Origin: Chrysopilus asiliformis
Lineage: Eukaryota; Arthropoda; Insecta; Diptera; Rhagionidae
NCBI GenBank assembly: GCA_964034945.1
Contig: OZ035962.1
Coordinates: 49,035,931 to 49,099,930, forward strand
DNA: 64,000 nucleotides
Direction of reading: 5' to 3'
The translations under genes and the position numbers were made by a program. A model generated the notes under the pieces. It searched no databases and had not been told where the DNA came from. It was given only the letters and a program-made list of their open reading frames with translations. Of the stretch, positions 10,994 through 21,650 are shown in pieces. Every line of letters starts with the position of its first letter. The stretch's first letter is position 1.

Positions 10994-11547
10994 ATACCCC
11001 TATGGTGAAACCAAAGGGTATATTAACTTTGCCTTACCGTTTGTAACGCCAAGATCTCGTTATCGCACACAAAAATGAATTACACCAGTGTGTTTAGAAT
11101 GATGAAAAAAGTTGAATTTAGCATATCCGTCCGTCTGTCCGTCTGTCTGTCTGTCCGTCTGTCTGTCCGTCTGTCCGTCTGTCTGTGGCGCGGATTGCGG
11201 GCGCACGGATTGAGCTAGAGACTTGAAATTTTGCACAGATCCGTTTTTCGTAAAATGTGAGGCTAAGTTCGTTAATGGGCAAAAATGGACCATTAGAACG
11301 AAAACTTTTTTTCTGAATATCTCCAAAACGGTGAATTTGATCAAAAAAGTCCAAGAACAAAAGTTATTTAGGATATGATTCTACATAAAACTGCGATACA
11401 TGAAAATCCGATTGGAATAAATTTTAAAAAATCTTATTGGAAAATTTGACTTCAAAATGGAATTTTGATACAACTGTTCGCTGTTCACTTAAATCACCAT
11501 ACGGGTTTTCAATAATTGCCAGATTGGCAATTATAGCTTTTGTTATG
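10994..11547 (+). mobile_element. GTCY element, near full length
   Basis: Subfamily B 3' half (GTTCACTTAAATCACC). The G-run/GTACC palindrome is deleted: GGACCATTAG joins directly to AACGAAAAC. Confidence 0.88.
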
Positions 11548-11884
11548 TTTTTAATTTAATTTTTTTTCATTTAGTTAAAACAAATTTTTTTCTTTGTGAT
11601 TTCAGTGTTTTTTTTTTTTATGTGAAAACTGTTTAAAACAAAAATAGAGACACTAATTATAAACCGAAAACGATTTTGATCAGATTTTCACCATTGTCCG
11701 TGATGATAATATTTTATGACTGAAGTTAGCTTGCCTGTGAGGAGGCTTGAAAAACTAATTGGGTGTTAGAGTTTTAAAATTCTAAACCGAAAGTCTTGAA
11801 GCGAACACGTTTATTTTCTAAAAGTTATTTCTGGAAGTTTTTTGTGCAAAAAAACTTTAGCCCGACAACGATGGGTCTGCATCT
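11548..11884 (+). mobile_element. Sequence ending in a decayed Helitron 3' terminus
   Basis: Near 11858-11884 the sequence reads CCCGACAACGATGGG, seven bases, then CTAGT: a hairpin followed by CTAG as at Helitron 3' ends. The upstream 300 bases show no gene. Confidence 0.5.
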
Positions 11885-11894
11885 AGTAAAATAT

Positions 11895-12640
11895 TATTAA
11901 AAATTGGTGGAAAAGTAAAATGGACACATCTAAAGATAGAAAGCTTTCTTTTTTCAAAAAAATGATAATCAAAATCGGAGCCGCTGGAGCTCTGCGGAAA
12001 GAAATCCAAACAAAATCGCTTTGTCTTTTAATATATAGATTCGTGATCAGCGACCCCGAAAACCCCCTAATGACATTTTTTCCCAGAACACGTTTATTTT
12101 CTAAAAGTTATTTCTTGTATTTGCATTATCCTTACAGCACCTTCCGTTTTGAATTTTGAAAATCTAACACCGGATTCGTGATCAGCGACCCCAAAAACCC
12201 TCGAGTGATATTTTCAGCCTCCTATTGAGCAGGAGTCATGGCGAAAATCACGGTTTAAAAACACCCAAACACCCTTTACCCCCCGTTCACCCCCTTAGCA
12301 CTAAAATTTCGAAAAATCTCGCCTTAGTGAGCGCCTACGCGATTGTTGGGACATATTCTGAAAGTTTCAAGTCTCTATCTTCAGGGATTTGAGCTGGGCG
12401 TCAGGTTAAACGATTTTATATATAGAGAAGATGGTTTTCACTTTTTCCAATAAAAGACTATGCGTAACAGATATTTTTAATTTTACGTTTAAAAAAACTC
12501 AATTTCAAAAAAAAATAAATAAATAAAATAAAAATATTTTGCCACCGCTCAGAATTGAACCCGTACCTGGCGCGATGTAGTTTACACTTATTCAGTAGTA
12601 AGAATATAAATTTTAAAGATAAATGAAGTAATAAAAAAAA
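11895..12640. repeat. Duplicated block D1 (copy 1)
   Basis: Nearly identical to 20098-20835. It contains a Helitron-like 5' end at 12033 (minus), the sequence GTGATCAGCGACCCC twice, ACCCTTTACCCCCCGTTCA, and a tRNA-like segment. No coding capacity. Confidence 0.8.
12541..12598 (-). repeat. tRNA-like (SINE-like) segment
   Basis: The minus strand has GGGTTCAATTC, close to the pol III B box, downstream of a weak A-box-like region. It does not fold into a complete tRNA. Confidence 0.4.
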
Positions 12641-12650
12641 ATTTAAAAAA

Positions 12651-13597
12651 AAAAGCTTTTATTAAAAAAGAATGCACTAAAAAGAAAAAAATAATTTTCT
12701 GGACGCTGTGTATCACAAATATAAAAGCTTTTTAAAAGCGAGATAAATTTTTATTTTATTGTTTTATGCTTTATCTCGCTTTTTAAAAGCTTTTATATTT
12801 GTGATACACAGCGTCCAGAAAATTATTTTTTTCTTTTTAGTGCATTCTTTTTTAATAAAAGCTTTTTTTAAAATTTTTTTTTTATTTTTTTTATTTTGTT
12901 CTTTTTAGTCTTCGAATATATATCCTTACATTTGAGATGTCCTTACAGGATTTTTAACTTGAGAATCGTATTCAGCGACCCCAAAAACCCCCAGAATAGA
13001 TTTTTTTCCGGAAAATTTGGAGAAAGGGATAATCACGTTATCCTTACAGGACCTGCCGTTATCCTTACAGACTTTTTAATGGCAGATTCGGATTCAGCGA
13101 CCCCAAAAACCCCAGAATATATTTTTTTCCGGAAAATTTAGAGAAAAGGATAATCACGTTATCCTTACAGGACCTTCCGTTATCCTTACAGACTTTTTAA
13201 TGACAGATTCTGATTCAGCGACCCCAAAAACCCCCAGAATAGATTTTTTTTCCGGAAAATTTGGAGAAAGGGATAATCACGTTATCCTTACAGGACATTC
13301 CGTTATCCTTACAGACTTTTTAATGGCAGATTCGGATTTAGCGACCTCAAAAACCCCCAGAATAGATTTTTTTCCGGAAAATTTGGAGAAAAGGATAATC
13401 ACGTTATCCTTACAGGACCTTCCGTTATCCTTACAAGGACGAAGTAGTGAAAATATTGTATTGTCATCGGACTTATATAAGTCTGCAAAATTTCAAGTCA
13501 ATCGGACAAGTGGAAGTGGGTCAAAATTGGGTTGCAAGATTTGATCTGACAGACAAACAGACAGACAGACACGAAGGCAAGCTAAATAATAGCTTTT
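12651..13597 (+). mobile_element. E1 hairpin/tandem element, copy 1
   Basis: Starts with a hairpin (12651-12866) with arms of about 95 bp and a ~22-base AT loop. Next come four ~122-bp tandem units (about 12960-13440), each with GTTATCCTTACAGGACC, and a tail with ACTTATATAAGT, CAGACAGACAGA and GCTAAATAATAGCTTTT. AAAAGCTTTT marks both ends. The 114-aa frame follows the tandem units and is not a gene. Confidence 0.8.
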
Positions 13598-13862
13598 AAA
13601 AAATGGCTAGAGATATTTAATTTTTTCTGTATAAGAATGCCGTGTGCTGTGCAGAAATGTTCTGTGTAATTTTATTTTGCTGTATATTTTCCAAAAAAAA
13701 AATCGATTTTTAGTTGTGTAAGAAAGCCGAATTTTAAATACGCTATTAATGGCTATAGTTTTAAATTATTTTTTTCTTTTTAGTGCTTTTTTTTCATTTC
13801 AGTTTTTTTTTAAAAGTCGGTTTTATTTTTTTTTAAATTTTTTTTTTTATTTCGAACGTTTT
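13598..13862 (+). repeat. ~80-bp 'GTGCTGTTCAGAAAT' repeat unit and AT-rich tail
   Basis: Holds one unit of the family TGTATAAGAATGCCGTGTGC..ATTTTATTTTGC..CCAAAAAA, which is tandem elsewhere (17020-17290, 21655-21905, 52630-53040). Confidence 0.6.
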
Positions 13863-14445
13863 TATACCCGTATGGTGAAACCAAAGGGTATATTAACTTT
13901 GCCTTACCGTTTGTAACGCCAAGATCCCGTTATCACACACAAAAATGAATTACACCAATGTGTTTAGAATGATAAAAAAAATTGAATTTTGCATGTCCGT
14001 CCGTCTGTCTGTCCGTCTGTCTGTCCGTCTGTCTGTCTGTCCGTCTGTGGCGCGGATTGCGGGCGCATGGATTGAGCTAGAGACTTGAAATTTTGCACAG
14101 ATCCGTTTTTCATAAAATGCGAGGCTAAGTTCGTTAATGGGCAAAAATGGACCATTAGGGGGGGGGGGGGGGGGGGGGTACCCCCCATACGAACGAAAAC
14201 GTTTTTTGCGAATATCTCAAAAACGGTGCATCTTATCAAAAAAGTCCAAGAACAAAAGTTTTTTAGAACATGATTCTACATAAAACTCCCATACATCAAA
14301 ATCCGATTGGAACAAATTTTAAAAAATCTTATTGGAAAGTTTGACTTCAAAGTGGAATTTTGGTACAACTGTTCCAATTTTGATACGAATATCACCATAC
14401 GGGTCTCCAATGATTGCCAGATTGGCAATTATAGCTTTTGTTATG
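13863..14445 (+). mobile_element. GTCY element with a 21-base G run
   Basis: Full length. The central palindrome has expanded to 21 consecutive G (14158-14178) before TACCCCCC. The related locus at 19370-19390 lacks this insertion. Confidence 0.9.
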
Positions 14446-14655
14446 TTTAATATAGGTAAAATCACAAAGGGTTTGAGGGGATAAGTCCGCAGAGGAGAAA
14501 TATATTAAAGAATCTTCCAGATATTGTACTGAACACAATACAAAGAATTTTACTCGATATCTCAAGCTAGTAGGGAGGGGTTTGAAGGGGTAGGTTAACA
14601 CGGGGGAAATATATAAAAGAACCTTCCTTGTGTTGTACTGAACACAACGTAAAAA
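14446..14655. repeat. 210-bp spacer repeat
   Basis: AATATAGGTAAAATCACAAAGG.. with two partial units sharing 'ATATTGTACTGAACACAA' and 'GGAGAAATATAT'. It is found again at 19387-19595. Confidence 0.75.
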
Positions 14656-15251
14656 CATAACAAAAGCTGTAATTGTCAATCTGGCAATTATTGAAAACCT
14701 GTATGGTGATGTTGGTATCTTAATTCGAGCAGCTGTACCAAAATTCCACTTTGAAGTCGAACTTTCCAATAAGATTTTTTAAAATTTATTCCAATCGGAT
14801 TTTGATGTATGGGAGTTTTATGTAGAATCATGTTCTAAAAAACTTTTGTTCTTGGACTTTTTTGATAAGATGCACCGTTTTTGAGATATTCGCAAAAATC
14901 GGTTTCGTTCGTATGGGGGGTACCCCCCTAATGGTCCATTTTTGCCCATTAACGAACTTAGCCCTGCATTTTACAAAAAACGGACCTGTGCAAAATTTCA
15001 AGTCTGTAGCTCAATCTGTGCGCCCGCAATCCGCGCCACAGACAGACAGACGGACAGACGGACAGACGGACAGACAGACGGACGGACAGACAGACAGACG
15101 GACAGACAGACGGACGGGCATGCAAAATTCAATTTTTTTTATCATTCTAAACACACTGGTGTAATTCATTTTTGTGTGTGATGACGGGATCTTGGCGTTA
15201 CAAACGGTAAATCAAAGTTAATATACCCTTTGGTTTCACCATACGGGTATA
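14656..15251 (-). mobile_element. GTCY element, subfamily C
   Basis: Variant GATGTTGGTATCTTAATTCG at the left. The right half shares 'ATCGGTTTCG' and 'AAGTCTGTAGCTC' with the copy at 55129-55651; both lie directly before the same Helitron sequence. Confidence 0.88.
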
Positions 15252-16882
15252 AAAAACATTTTAGCTTTATAAATTTGTCAATGCGATTCACCGTTTTCGA
15301 GAAAATTGCGAAAAAAGTTTCATTTATATGGAGAAGGGAATGGTGCGATTTTGCCAGTTCAAGAACTTAGCATTGCCATTTACGAGAAACGCAACTGAAA
15401 ATATTTCAAATCTCTAGCTCAATCCTTCCGAAAGTTATGATATTCACGGATATATAGACGGACAGACGACAGACGGGCAGACAGACGGTCGGACATGCTA
15501 AAATTAAAATCTTTTGTCATTCCAAACACCCTGGTGTAGTTCATTTTTGTGTCCAGCGATTGGTTTGGTTTGATACACATATAGTGTGGAGGTCCCCAAT
15601 CTGGAATGCAGCAACAAACTTATTGGGGTGCGGAAACGTTTTTTTTTTGATTTGTGAGATAGAGTTATAAATTTTTTTGATTTGTGAGATGGAGTAACGT
15701 ATAAACTCAAGAACTACTGCACCAACATAGACTATGTATCATGACCACGATTTATAGTTAGGTGTGGTCGCGGTATCGGCTCCCCTTTCACCCCCTCGCC
15801 TGTTATCTTCTGAACCACTGAAGGGATTTGAATACGGTTTTCAGTGTTGGGCAGGTCAATCATAAAAGAAATTTTCATCCACTCAAACCACTCCGCTCTA
15901 CATGGTGCGAGCCCCCTCTCCTGCTATCTACTAAACTACAGAACGGATTTTTATACAATTTTTAGTGTTGGATAGGTTATCTGTCAGGGTAAATTTTCGA
16001 CCAATCCCCTCCTCAGCTATCTCTGAAACTATTTTATGGTTGTTCAACATATGTTACAACATAAATGCAAAAATCTTAAGTGTCTGGCAATAAGGGAATT
16101 CGCTCTATTCCCTTTCTCCCAAGCAGATGGAAAAACATAACAAAAGCTATAATTGCCTATCTGGCAATCATTGGAGACCCGTATGGTGATATTCGTATCA
16201 AAATTGGAACAGTTGTACCAAAATTCCACTTTGAAGTCAAACTTTCCAATAAGATTTTTTAAAATTTGTTCCAATTGGATTTTGATGTATGGGAGTTTTA
16301 TGTAGAATTATATTCTAAATAAATTTTGTTCCCGCACTTTTTTGATAAGATGCACCGTTTTTGAGATATTCGCAAAAAACGTTTTCGTTCGTATTTGGGG
16401 TACCCCCCCTAATGGTCCATTTTTGCCCATTAACGAACTTAGCCTCGCATTTTATGAAAAACGGATCTGTGCAAAATTTCAAGTCTCTAGCTCAATCCAT
16501 GCGCCCGCAATCCGCGCCACAGACGGACAGACGGACAGACAGACAGACGGACAGACAGACGGACGGACATGCAAAATTCAATTTTTTTTATCATTCTAAA
16601 CACACTGGTGTAATTCATTTTTGTGTGTGATAACGGGATCTTGGCGTTACAAACGGTAAGGCAAAGTTAATATACCCTTTGGTTTCACCATACGGGTATA
16701 AAAATATTTGCAATTTTCTTGAAAACAGTGCGTCAAACCAAAAAAAAATATGAACAGAAAATTGTTTGAAATATAATTACTGCATAATTTTTCTATACAT
16801 CAAAATACTTTTGAAAAAAAAGGATGTTTTCATATTCAAAAATTTATTACTACCCGGGCAACGCCGGGTTCTTTCAAGCTAG
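15252..16882 (+). mobile_element. Helitron fragment with intact 3' end
   Basis: Nearly identical to 55652-56710. It begins with a diverged GTCY relative (15252-15560, with GTCATTCCAAACACCCTGG). It ends ACCCGGGCAACGCCGGG, then CTAG (16879-16882) and T: a textbook Helitron 3' hairpin. No Rep/helicase is encoded. A GTCY element at 16136-16700 interrupts it. Its 5' end is missing here. Confidence 0.82.
16136..16700 (-). mobile_element. GTCY element, full length, with empty-site allele in window
   Basis: Inserted in an A-tract of the Helitron (GATGG-A5-CATAAC.. and ..GGGTAT-A5-TATTTGC). The related sequence at 56521-56540 has GATGG-A6-TATTTGC and no insertion. Confidence 0.93.
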
Positions 16883-17472
16883 TACCTATATATTTTTCAA
16901 CCTGAAATTTTGAAAATATATGCTAATAAACAGTAAATTTTAAATAAAAGTCAATATGCATATTAAGGTTTGAATTCCTGAACAGCACATGAGTTTCTTA
17001 TACAAAAAATGGCTAGAGATATTTAATTTTTTCTGTATAAGAATGCCGTGTGCTGTTCAGAAATTTTCTGTCTCATTTTATTTTACCGTATATTTTCCAA
17101 AAAAAAAAATCGATTTTTTGTTGTATAACAAAGTCACTTAATGTTCAGAGATTTTCTGTCTCATTTTATTTTCCCGTATGAAATTTTCCAAAAAAGAACC
17201 GATTTTTTGTTGTGTAACAAAGTCACGTGCTGTTCAGAAATTTCCTCGCTAATTTTATTTTGCTCTGTACTGTCTTCCAAAAAAAAATCGATTTTTCCTT
17301 TATAAAAAAATCAAATGAAAGCAAATCAGCATTCTTAAGCTGTTAAATTAGCATGTCGGTGACGCGAACTCATGAGATTTGACCCATCCAAAAATCACCC
17401 AACCCGCCTAAAAAAGTATAATATAAATAAAATAAGTAATTTAAGGTCAAAAAAAAATTTAAAAAAACATTT

Positions 17473-17532
17473 TGTCAAAACTCGGAATCGAACCCGCACA
17501 TCTGGCGCATTGTAGTCTAACACTTATTCAGG
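17473..17532 (-). repeat. tRNA-like (SINE-like) segment
   Basis: The minus strand carries GGGTTCGATTCCGAG, a perfect match to the pol III B box, preceded by GTTAGACTACAATGCGCC. A complete cloverleaf is not apparent. Confidence 0.5.
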
Positions 17533-17631
17533 AGTAAAAATGTAAACTTAAAGATAAATTAAGTAATAAAATATTAATAAAAGTAAATAAATCAACAAAA
17601 AAAAATTTGAAAAGAAAAAAAAAAGAATTTT

Positions 17632-17702
17632 GTCACCGATCAGAATTGAACCCGGTGCCTGGCGCATGGTAGTCCAACGGCTAACTCACTGCACTAATCA
17701 GA
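17632..17702 (-). repeat. tRNA-like (SINE-like) segment
   Basis: On the minus strand, TAGTGCAGTGAGTTAGCCG resembles an A box and GGGTTCAATTC a B box 35 bases later. It lies ~100 bp from the previous tRNA-like piece in the same orientation, as in a dimeric SINE. Confidence 0.5.
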
Positions 17703-18035
17703 CAGTACGGAATGTCGTTTTAACATTGAAGACTTAGTTAGCGGCATATTTATAATTTTGAAAGGCAAATAACTAATAAAGTATTATTAAAAATTGCAAA
17801 AAAGTAAAACGGACATATCTACAGCTATAGAGCTTTCATTTAAAAAAAGAATCATAAAAATCGGTTAAATAGGAACTGCATATTGTATTGTCATCGGACT
17901 TATATAAGTGTGCAAAATTTCAAGTCAATCGGACAAGTGGAAGTGGGTCAAAATTGGGTTGCAAGATTTGATCTGACAGACAAACAGACAAACAGACAGA
18001 CAGACACGAAGGCAAGCTAAATAAAAGCTTTTAAA

Positions 18036-18264
18036 AACAGGCAGTCATTGGGGACTGCCAACAGAAGTGAAAACAATAATATATGTAAGGTAATAATTAT
18101 TTTGTCGTGTATTTATACCTATATATTTTTCAACCTGAAATTTTGAAAATATATGCTAATAAACAGTAAATTTTAAATAAAAGTCAATATGCATATTAAG
18201 GTTTGAATTCCTGAACAGCACATGAGTTTCTTATACAAAAAAAAATAAAAATTTTTTTTTTTAA
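18036..18264. repeat. Short hairpin GGCAGTC..GACTGCC and D3 fragment
   Basis: GGCAGTCATTGGGGACTGCC (18041-18060) can pair with itself. It is followed by sequence shared with 16883-17010 and 20905-21060. Confidence 0.6.
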
Positions 18265-19112
18265 AAAAAGCTTTTATTAAAAAAGAATGCACTAAACAGA
18301 AAAAAATAATTTTCTGGACGCTGTGTATCACAAATATAAAAGCTTTTTAAAAGCGAGATAAATTTTTATTTTATTGTTTTATGCTTTATCTCGCTTTTTA
18401 AAAGCTTTTATATTTGTGATACACAGCGTCCAGAAAATTATTTTTTTCTTTTTAGTGCATTCTTTTTTAATAAAAGCTTTTTTTAAAAAAAAAAATTTTT
18501 ATTTTTTTATTTTGTTCTTTTTAGTCTTCGAATATATATCCTTACATTTGAGATGTCCTTACAGGCTTTTTAACTTGAGAATCGTATTCAGCGACCCCAA
18601 AAACCCACAGAATAGATTTTTTTCCGGAAAATTTGGAGAAAGGGATAATCACGTTATCCTTACAGGACCTTCCGTTATCCTTACAGGACCTTCCATTATC
18701 CTCACAGACTTTTTAATAGCAGATTCGGATTTAGCGACCTCAAAAACCCCCAGAATAGATTTTTTTCCGGAAAATTTGGAGAAAAGGATAATCACGTTAT
18801 CCTTACAGGACCTTCCGTTATCCTTACAGACTTTTTAATGACAGATTCGGATTCAGCGACCTCAAAAACCCCCAGAATAGATTTTTTTCCGGAAAATTTG
18901 GAGAAAAGGATAATCACGTTATCCTTACAGGACCTTCCGTTATCCTTACAAGGACGAAGTAGTGAAAATATTGTATTGTCATCGGACTTATATAAGTGTG
19001 CAAAATTTCAAGTCAATCGGACAAGTGGAAGTGGGTCAAAATTGGGTTGCAAGATTTGATCTGACAGACAAACAGACAGACAGACACGAAGGCAAGCTAA
19101 ATAAAAGCTTTT
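18265..19112 (+). mobile_element. E1 hairpin/tandem element, copy 2
   Basis: Hairpin 18265-18486, three ~122-bp units to about 18960, CAGACAGA tail, terminal AAAAGCTTTT. It is one tandem unit shorter than copy 1. The 154-aa frame across the hairpin is not a gene. Confidence 0.8.
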
Positions 19113-19595
19113 AAAAAATGGCTAGAGATATTTAATTTTTTCTGTATAAGAATGCCGTGTGCTGTGCAGAAATGTTCTGTCTCATTTTATTTTGCTGTAT
19201 ATTTTCCAAAAAAAATCGATTTTTTGTTGTGTAAGAAAGCCGAATTTTAAATACGCTATTAATGGCTATAGTTTTAAATTATTTTTTTCTTTTTAGTGCT
19301 TTTTTTTCATTTCAGTTTTTTTTTAAAAGTCGGTTTTATTTTTTTTAAAATTTTTTTTTTATTTCGAACGTTTTTAGTTTCAATTTTTAATATAGGTAAA
19401 ATCACAAAGGGTTTGAGGGGATAAGTCCGCAGAGGAGAAATATATAAAAGAATCTTCCAGATATTGTACTGAACACAATACAAAGAATTTTACTCGATAT
19501 CTCAAGCTAGTAGGGAGGGGTTTGAAGGGGTAGGTTAACACGGGGGAAATATATAAAAGAACCTTCCTTGTGTTGTACTGAACACAACGTAAAAA
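19113..19595. repeat. Repeat of 13598-13862 plus 14446-14655 without the GTCY insertion
   Basis: Here CGAACG-T5 runs through AGTTTCAA into T5-AATATAGG, whereas the copy at 13.8 kb has a GTCY element at this point. Confidence 0.8.
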
Positions 19596-19851
19596 CATAA
19601 CAAAAGCTGAGATTGTCAATCTGGCAATTATTGAAAACCTGTATGGTGATGTTGGTATCTTAATTCGAGCAGCTGTACCAAAATTCCACTTTGAAGTCGA
19701 ACTTTCCAATAAGATTTTTTAAAATTTATTCCAATCGGATTTTGATGTATGGGAGTATTATGTAGAATCATTTCTAAATAACTTTTGTTCTTACACTTTT
19801 TTGATAAGATGCACCGTTTTTCGCAAAAAACGTTTTCGTTTTTATGGGGGG
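19596..19851 (-). mobile_element. GTCY element, subfamily C, truncated
   Basis: Left end intact. Breaks off exactly in the central G-run (ATGGGGGG), losing the microsatellite half. Confidence 0.85.
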
Positions 19852-19943
19852 TTTGTATAAACTTAAAGATAAATTAAGTAATAAAATATTAATAAAAATA
19901 AATAAATCAACAAAAAAAAATTTGAAAAGAAAAAAAAAAGAAT

Positions 19944-20020
19944 TTCGTCACCGAACAGAATTGAACCCGGTGCCTGGCGCATGGTAGTCCAACTGCTAAC
20001 TCACTGCGCTGATCAGACAG
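19944..20020 (-). repeat. tRNA-like (SINE-like) segment
   Basis: Same type as 17632-17702: minus-strand GGGTTCAATTC and an A-box-like CAGTGAGTTAGC. Confidence 0.45.
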
Positions 20021-20097
20021 TATAGAATGCCGTGTTAACATTGAAGACTTAGCGGCATATTTATAATTTTGAAAGTTATTATAACTAATAAAGTATT

Positions 20098-20835
20098 ATT
20101 AAAAATTGAAAAAAAGTAAAACGGACATATCTACAGCTATAGAGCTTTCATTTAAAAAAAGGATAATCAAAATCGGAGCCGCTGGAGCTCTGCGGAAAGA
20201 AATCCAAACAAAATCGCTTTGTCTTTTAATATATAGATTCGTGATCAGCGACCCCGAAAACCCCCTAATGACATTTTTTCCCGGAACCCGTTTATTTTCT
20301 AAAAGTTATTTCTTGCATTTGCATTATCCTTACAGGACCTTCCGTTTTGAATTTTGAAAATCTAACACCGGATTCGTGATCAGCGACCCCAAAAACCCTC
20401 GAGTGATACTTTTCAGCCTCCTATTGAGCAGGATTCATGGCGAAAATCACGGTTTAAAAACACCCAAACACCCTTTACCCCCCGTTCATCCCCTTGGCGC
20501 TAAAATTTCGAAAAATCTCGCCTTAGTGAGCGCCTACGCGGTGGTTGGGACATATTCTGAAAGTTTCAAGTCTCTATCTTGAGGGGTTTGAGCTGGGCGT
20601 CAGGTTAAACGATTTTATATATAGAGAAGATGGTTTTCACTTTTTCCAATAAAAGACGATGCGTAACAGATATTTTTAATTTTACGTTTAAAAAACTCAA
20701 TTTAAAAAAAAATAAATAAATAAAATAAAAATATTTTGCCCCCGCTCAGAATTGAACCCGTACCTGGCGCGATGTAGTTTACACTTATTCAGTAGTAAGA
20801 ATATAAATTTTAAAGATAAATGAAGTAATAAAAAA
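20098..20835. repeat. Duplicated block D1 (copy 2)
   Basis: Almost identical to 11895-12640, including a Helitron-like minus-strand 5' end near 20238 and a tRNA-like piece at 20736-20790. No coding capacity. Confidence 0.8.
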
Positions 20836-21061
20836 CAGGCAGTCATTGGGGACTGCCAACAGAAGTGAAAACAATAATATATGTAAGTTAATAATTATTT
20901 TGTCGTGTATTTATACCTATAAATTTTTCAACCTGAAATTTTGAAAATATATGCTAATAAACAGTAAATTTTAAATAAAAGTCAATATGCATATTAAGGT
21001 TTGAATTCCTGAACAGCACATGAGTTTCTTATACAAAAAATGGCTAGAGATATTTAATTTT

Positions 21062-21650
21062 TATACCCGTATGGTGAAACCAAAGGGTATATTAACTTTG
21101 CCTTACCGTTTGTAACGCCAAGATCCCGTCATCACACATAAAAATGAATTACACCAGTATGTTTAGAATGATAAAAATAATTAATTTCTGCATGTCCGTC
21201 CGTCTGTCCGTCTGTCTGTCCGTCTGTCTGTCTGTCCGTCTGTCCGTCTGTCCGTCTGTCTGTCTGTGGCGCGGATTGCGGGCGCACGGATTGAGCTAGA
21301 GACTTGAAATTTTGCGCAGATCCGTTTTTCGTAAAATGCGAGGCTAAGTTCGTTAATGGGCAAAAATGGACCATTAGGGGGGGTACCCCCCATACGAACG
21401 AAAACGGTTTTTGTGAATATCTCAAAAACGGTGTATCTTATCAAAAAAGTGCAAGAACAAAATTTATTTAGGATATGATTCTACATAAAACTCCCATACA
21501 TCAAAATCCGATTGGAATAAATTTTAAAAAATCTTATTGGAAAGTTTTACTTCAAAGTGGAATTTTGGTACAACTGTTCGAATTTTGATACGAATATCAC
21601 CATACGGGTCTCCAATGATTGCCAGATTGGCAATTATAGCTTTTGTTATG
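21062..21650 (+). mobile_element. GTCY element, full length, with empty-site allele in window
   Basis: Inserted in a T-tract of block D3. The undisturbed site is at 17010-17035 (TTTAA-T6-CTGTATAAG). Here it reads TTTAA-T5-ATACCC.. and ..GTTATG-T4-CTGTATAAG. Confidence 0.93.

Larger units (their letters stand above)
16883..18035. repeat. Duplicated block D3 (copy 1)
   Basis: Shared with 18113-18240 and 20905-22559. It contains three ~80-bp 'TGTTCAGAAATTT' tandem units (17020-17290), two tRNA-like segments and, at the end, a piece of an E1 tail (17880-18035). No gene. Confidence 0.75.
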
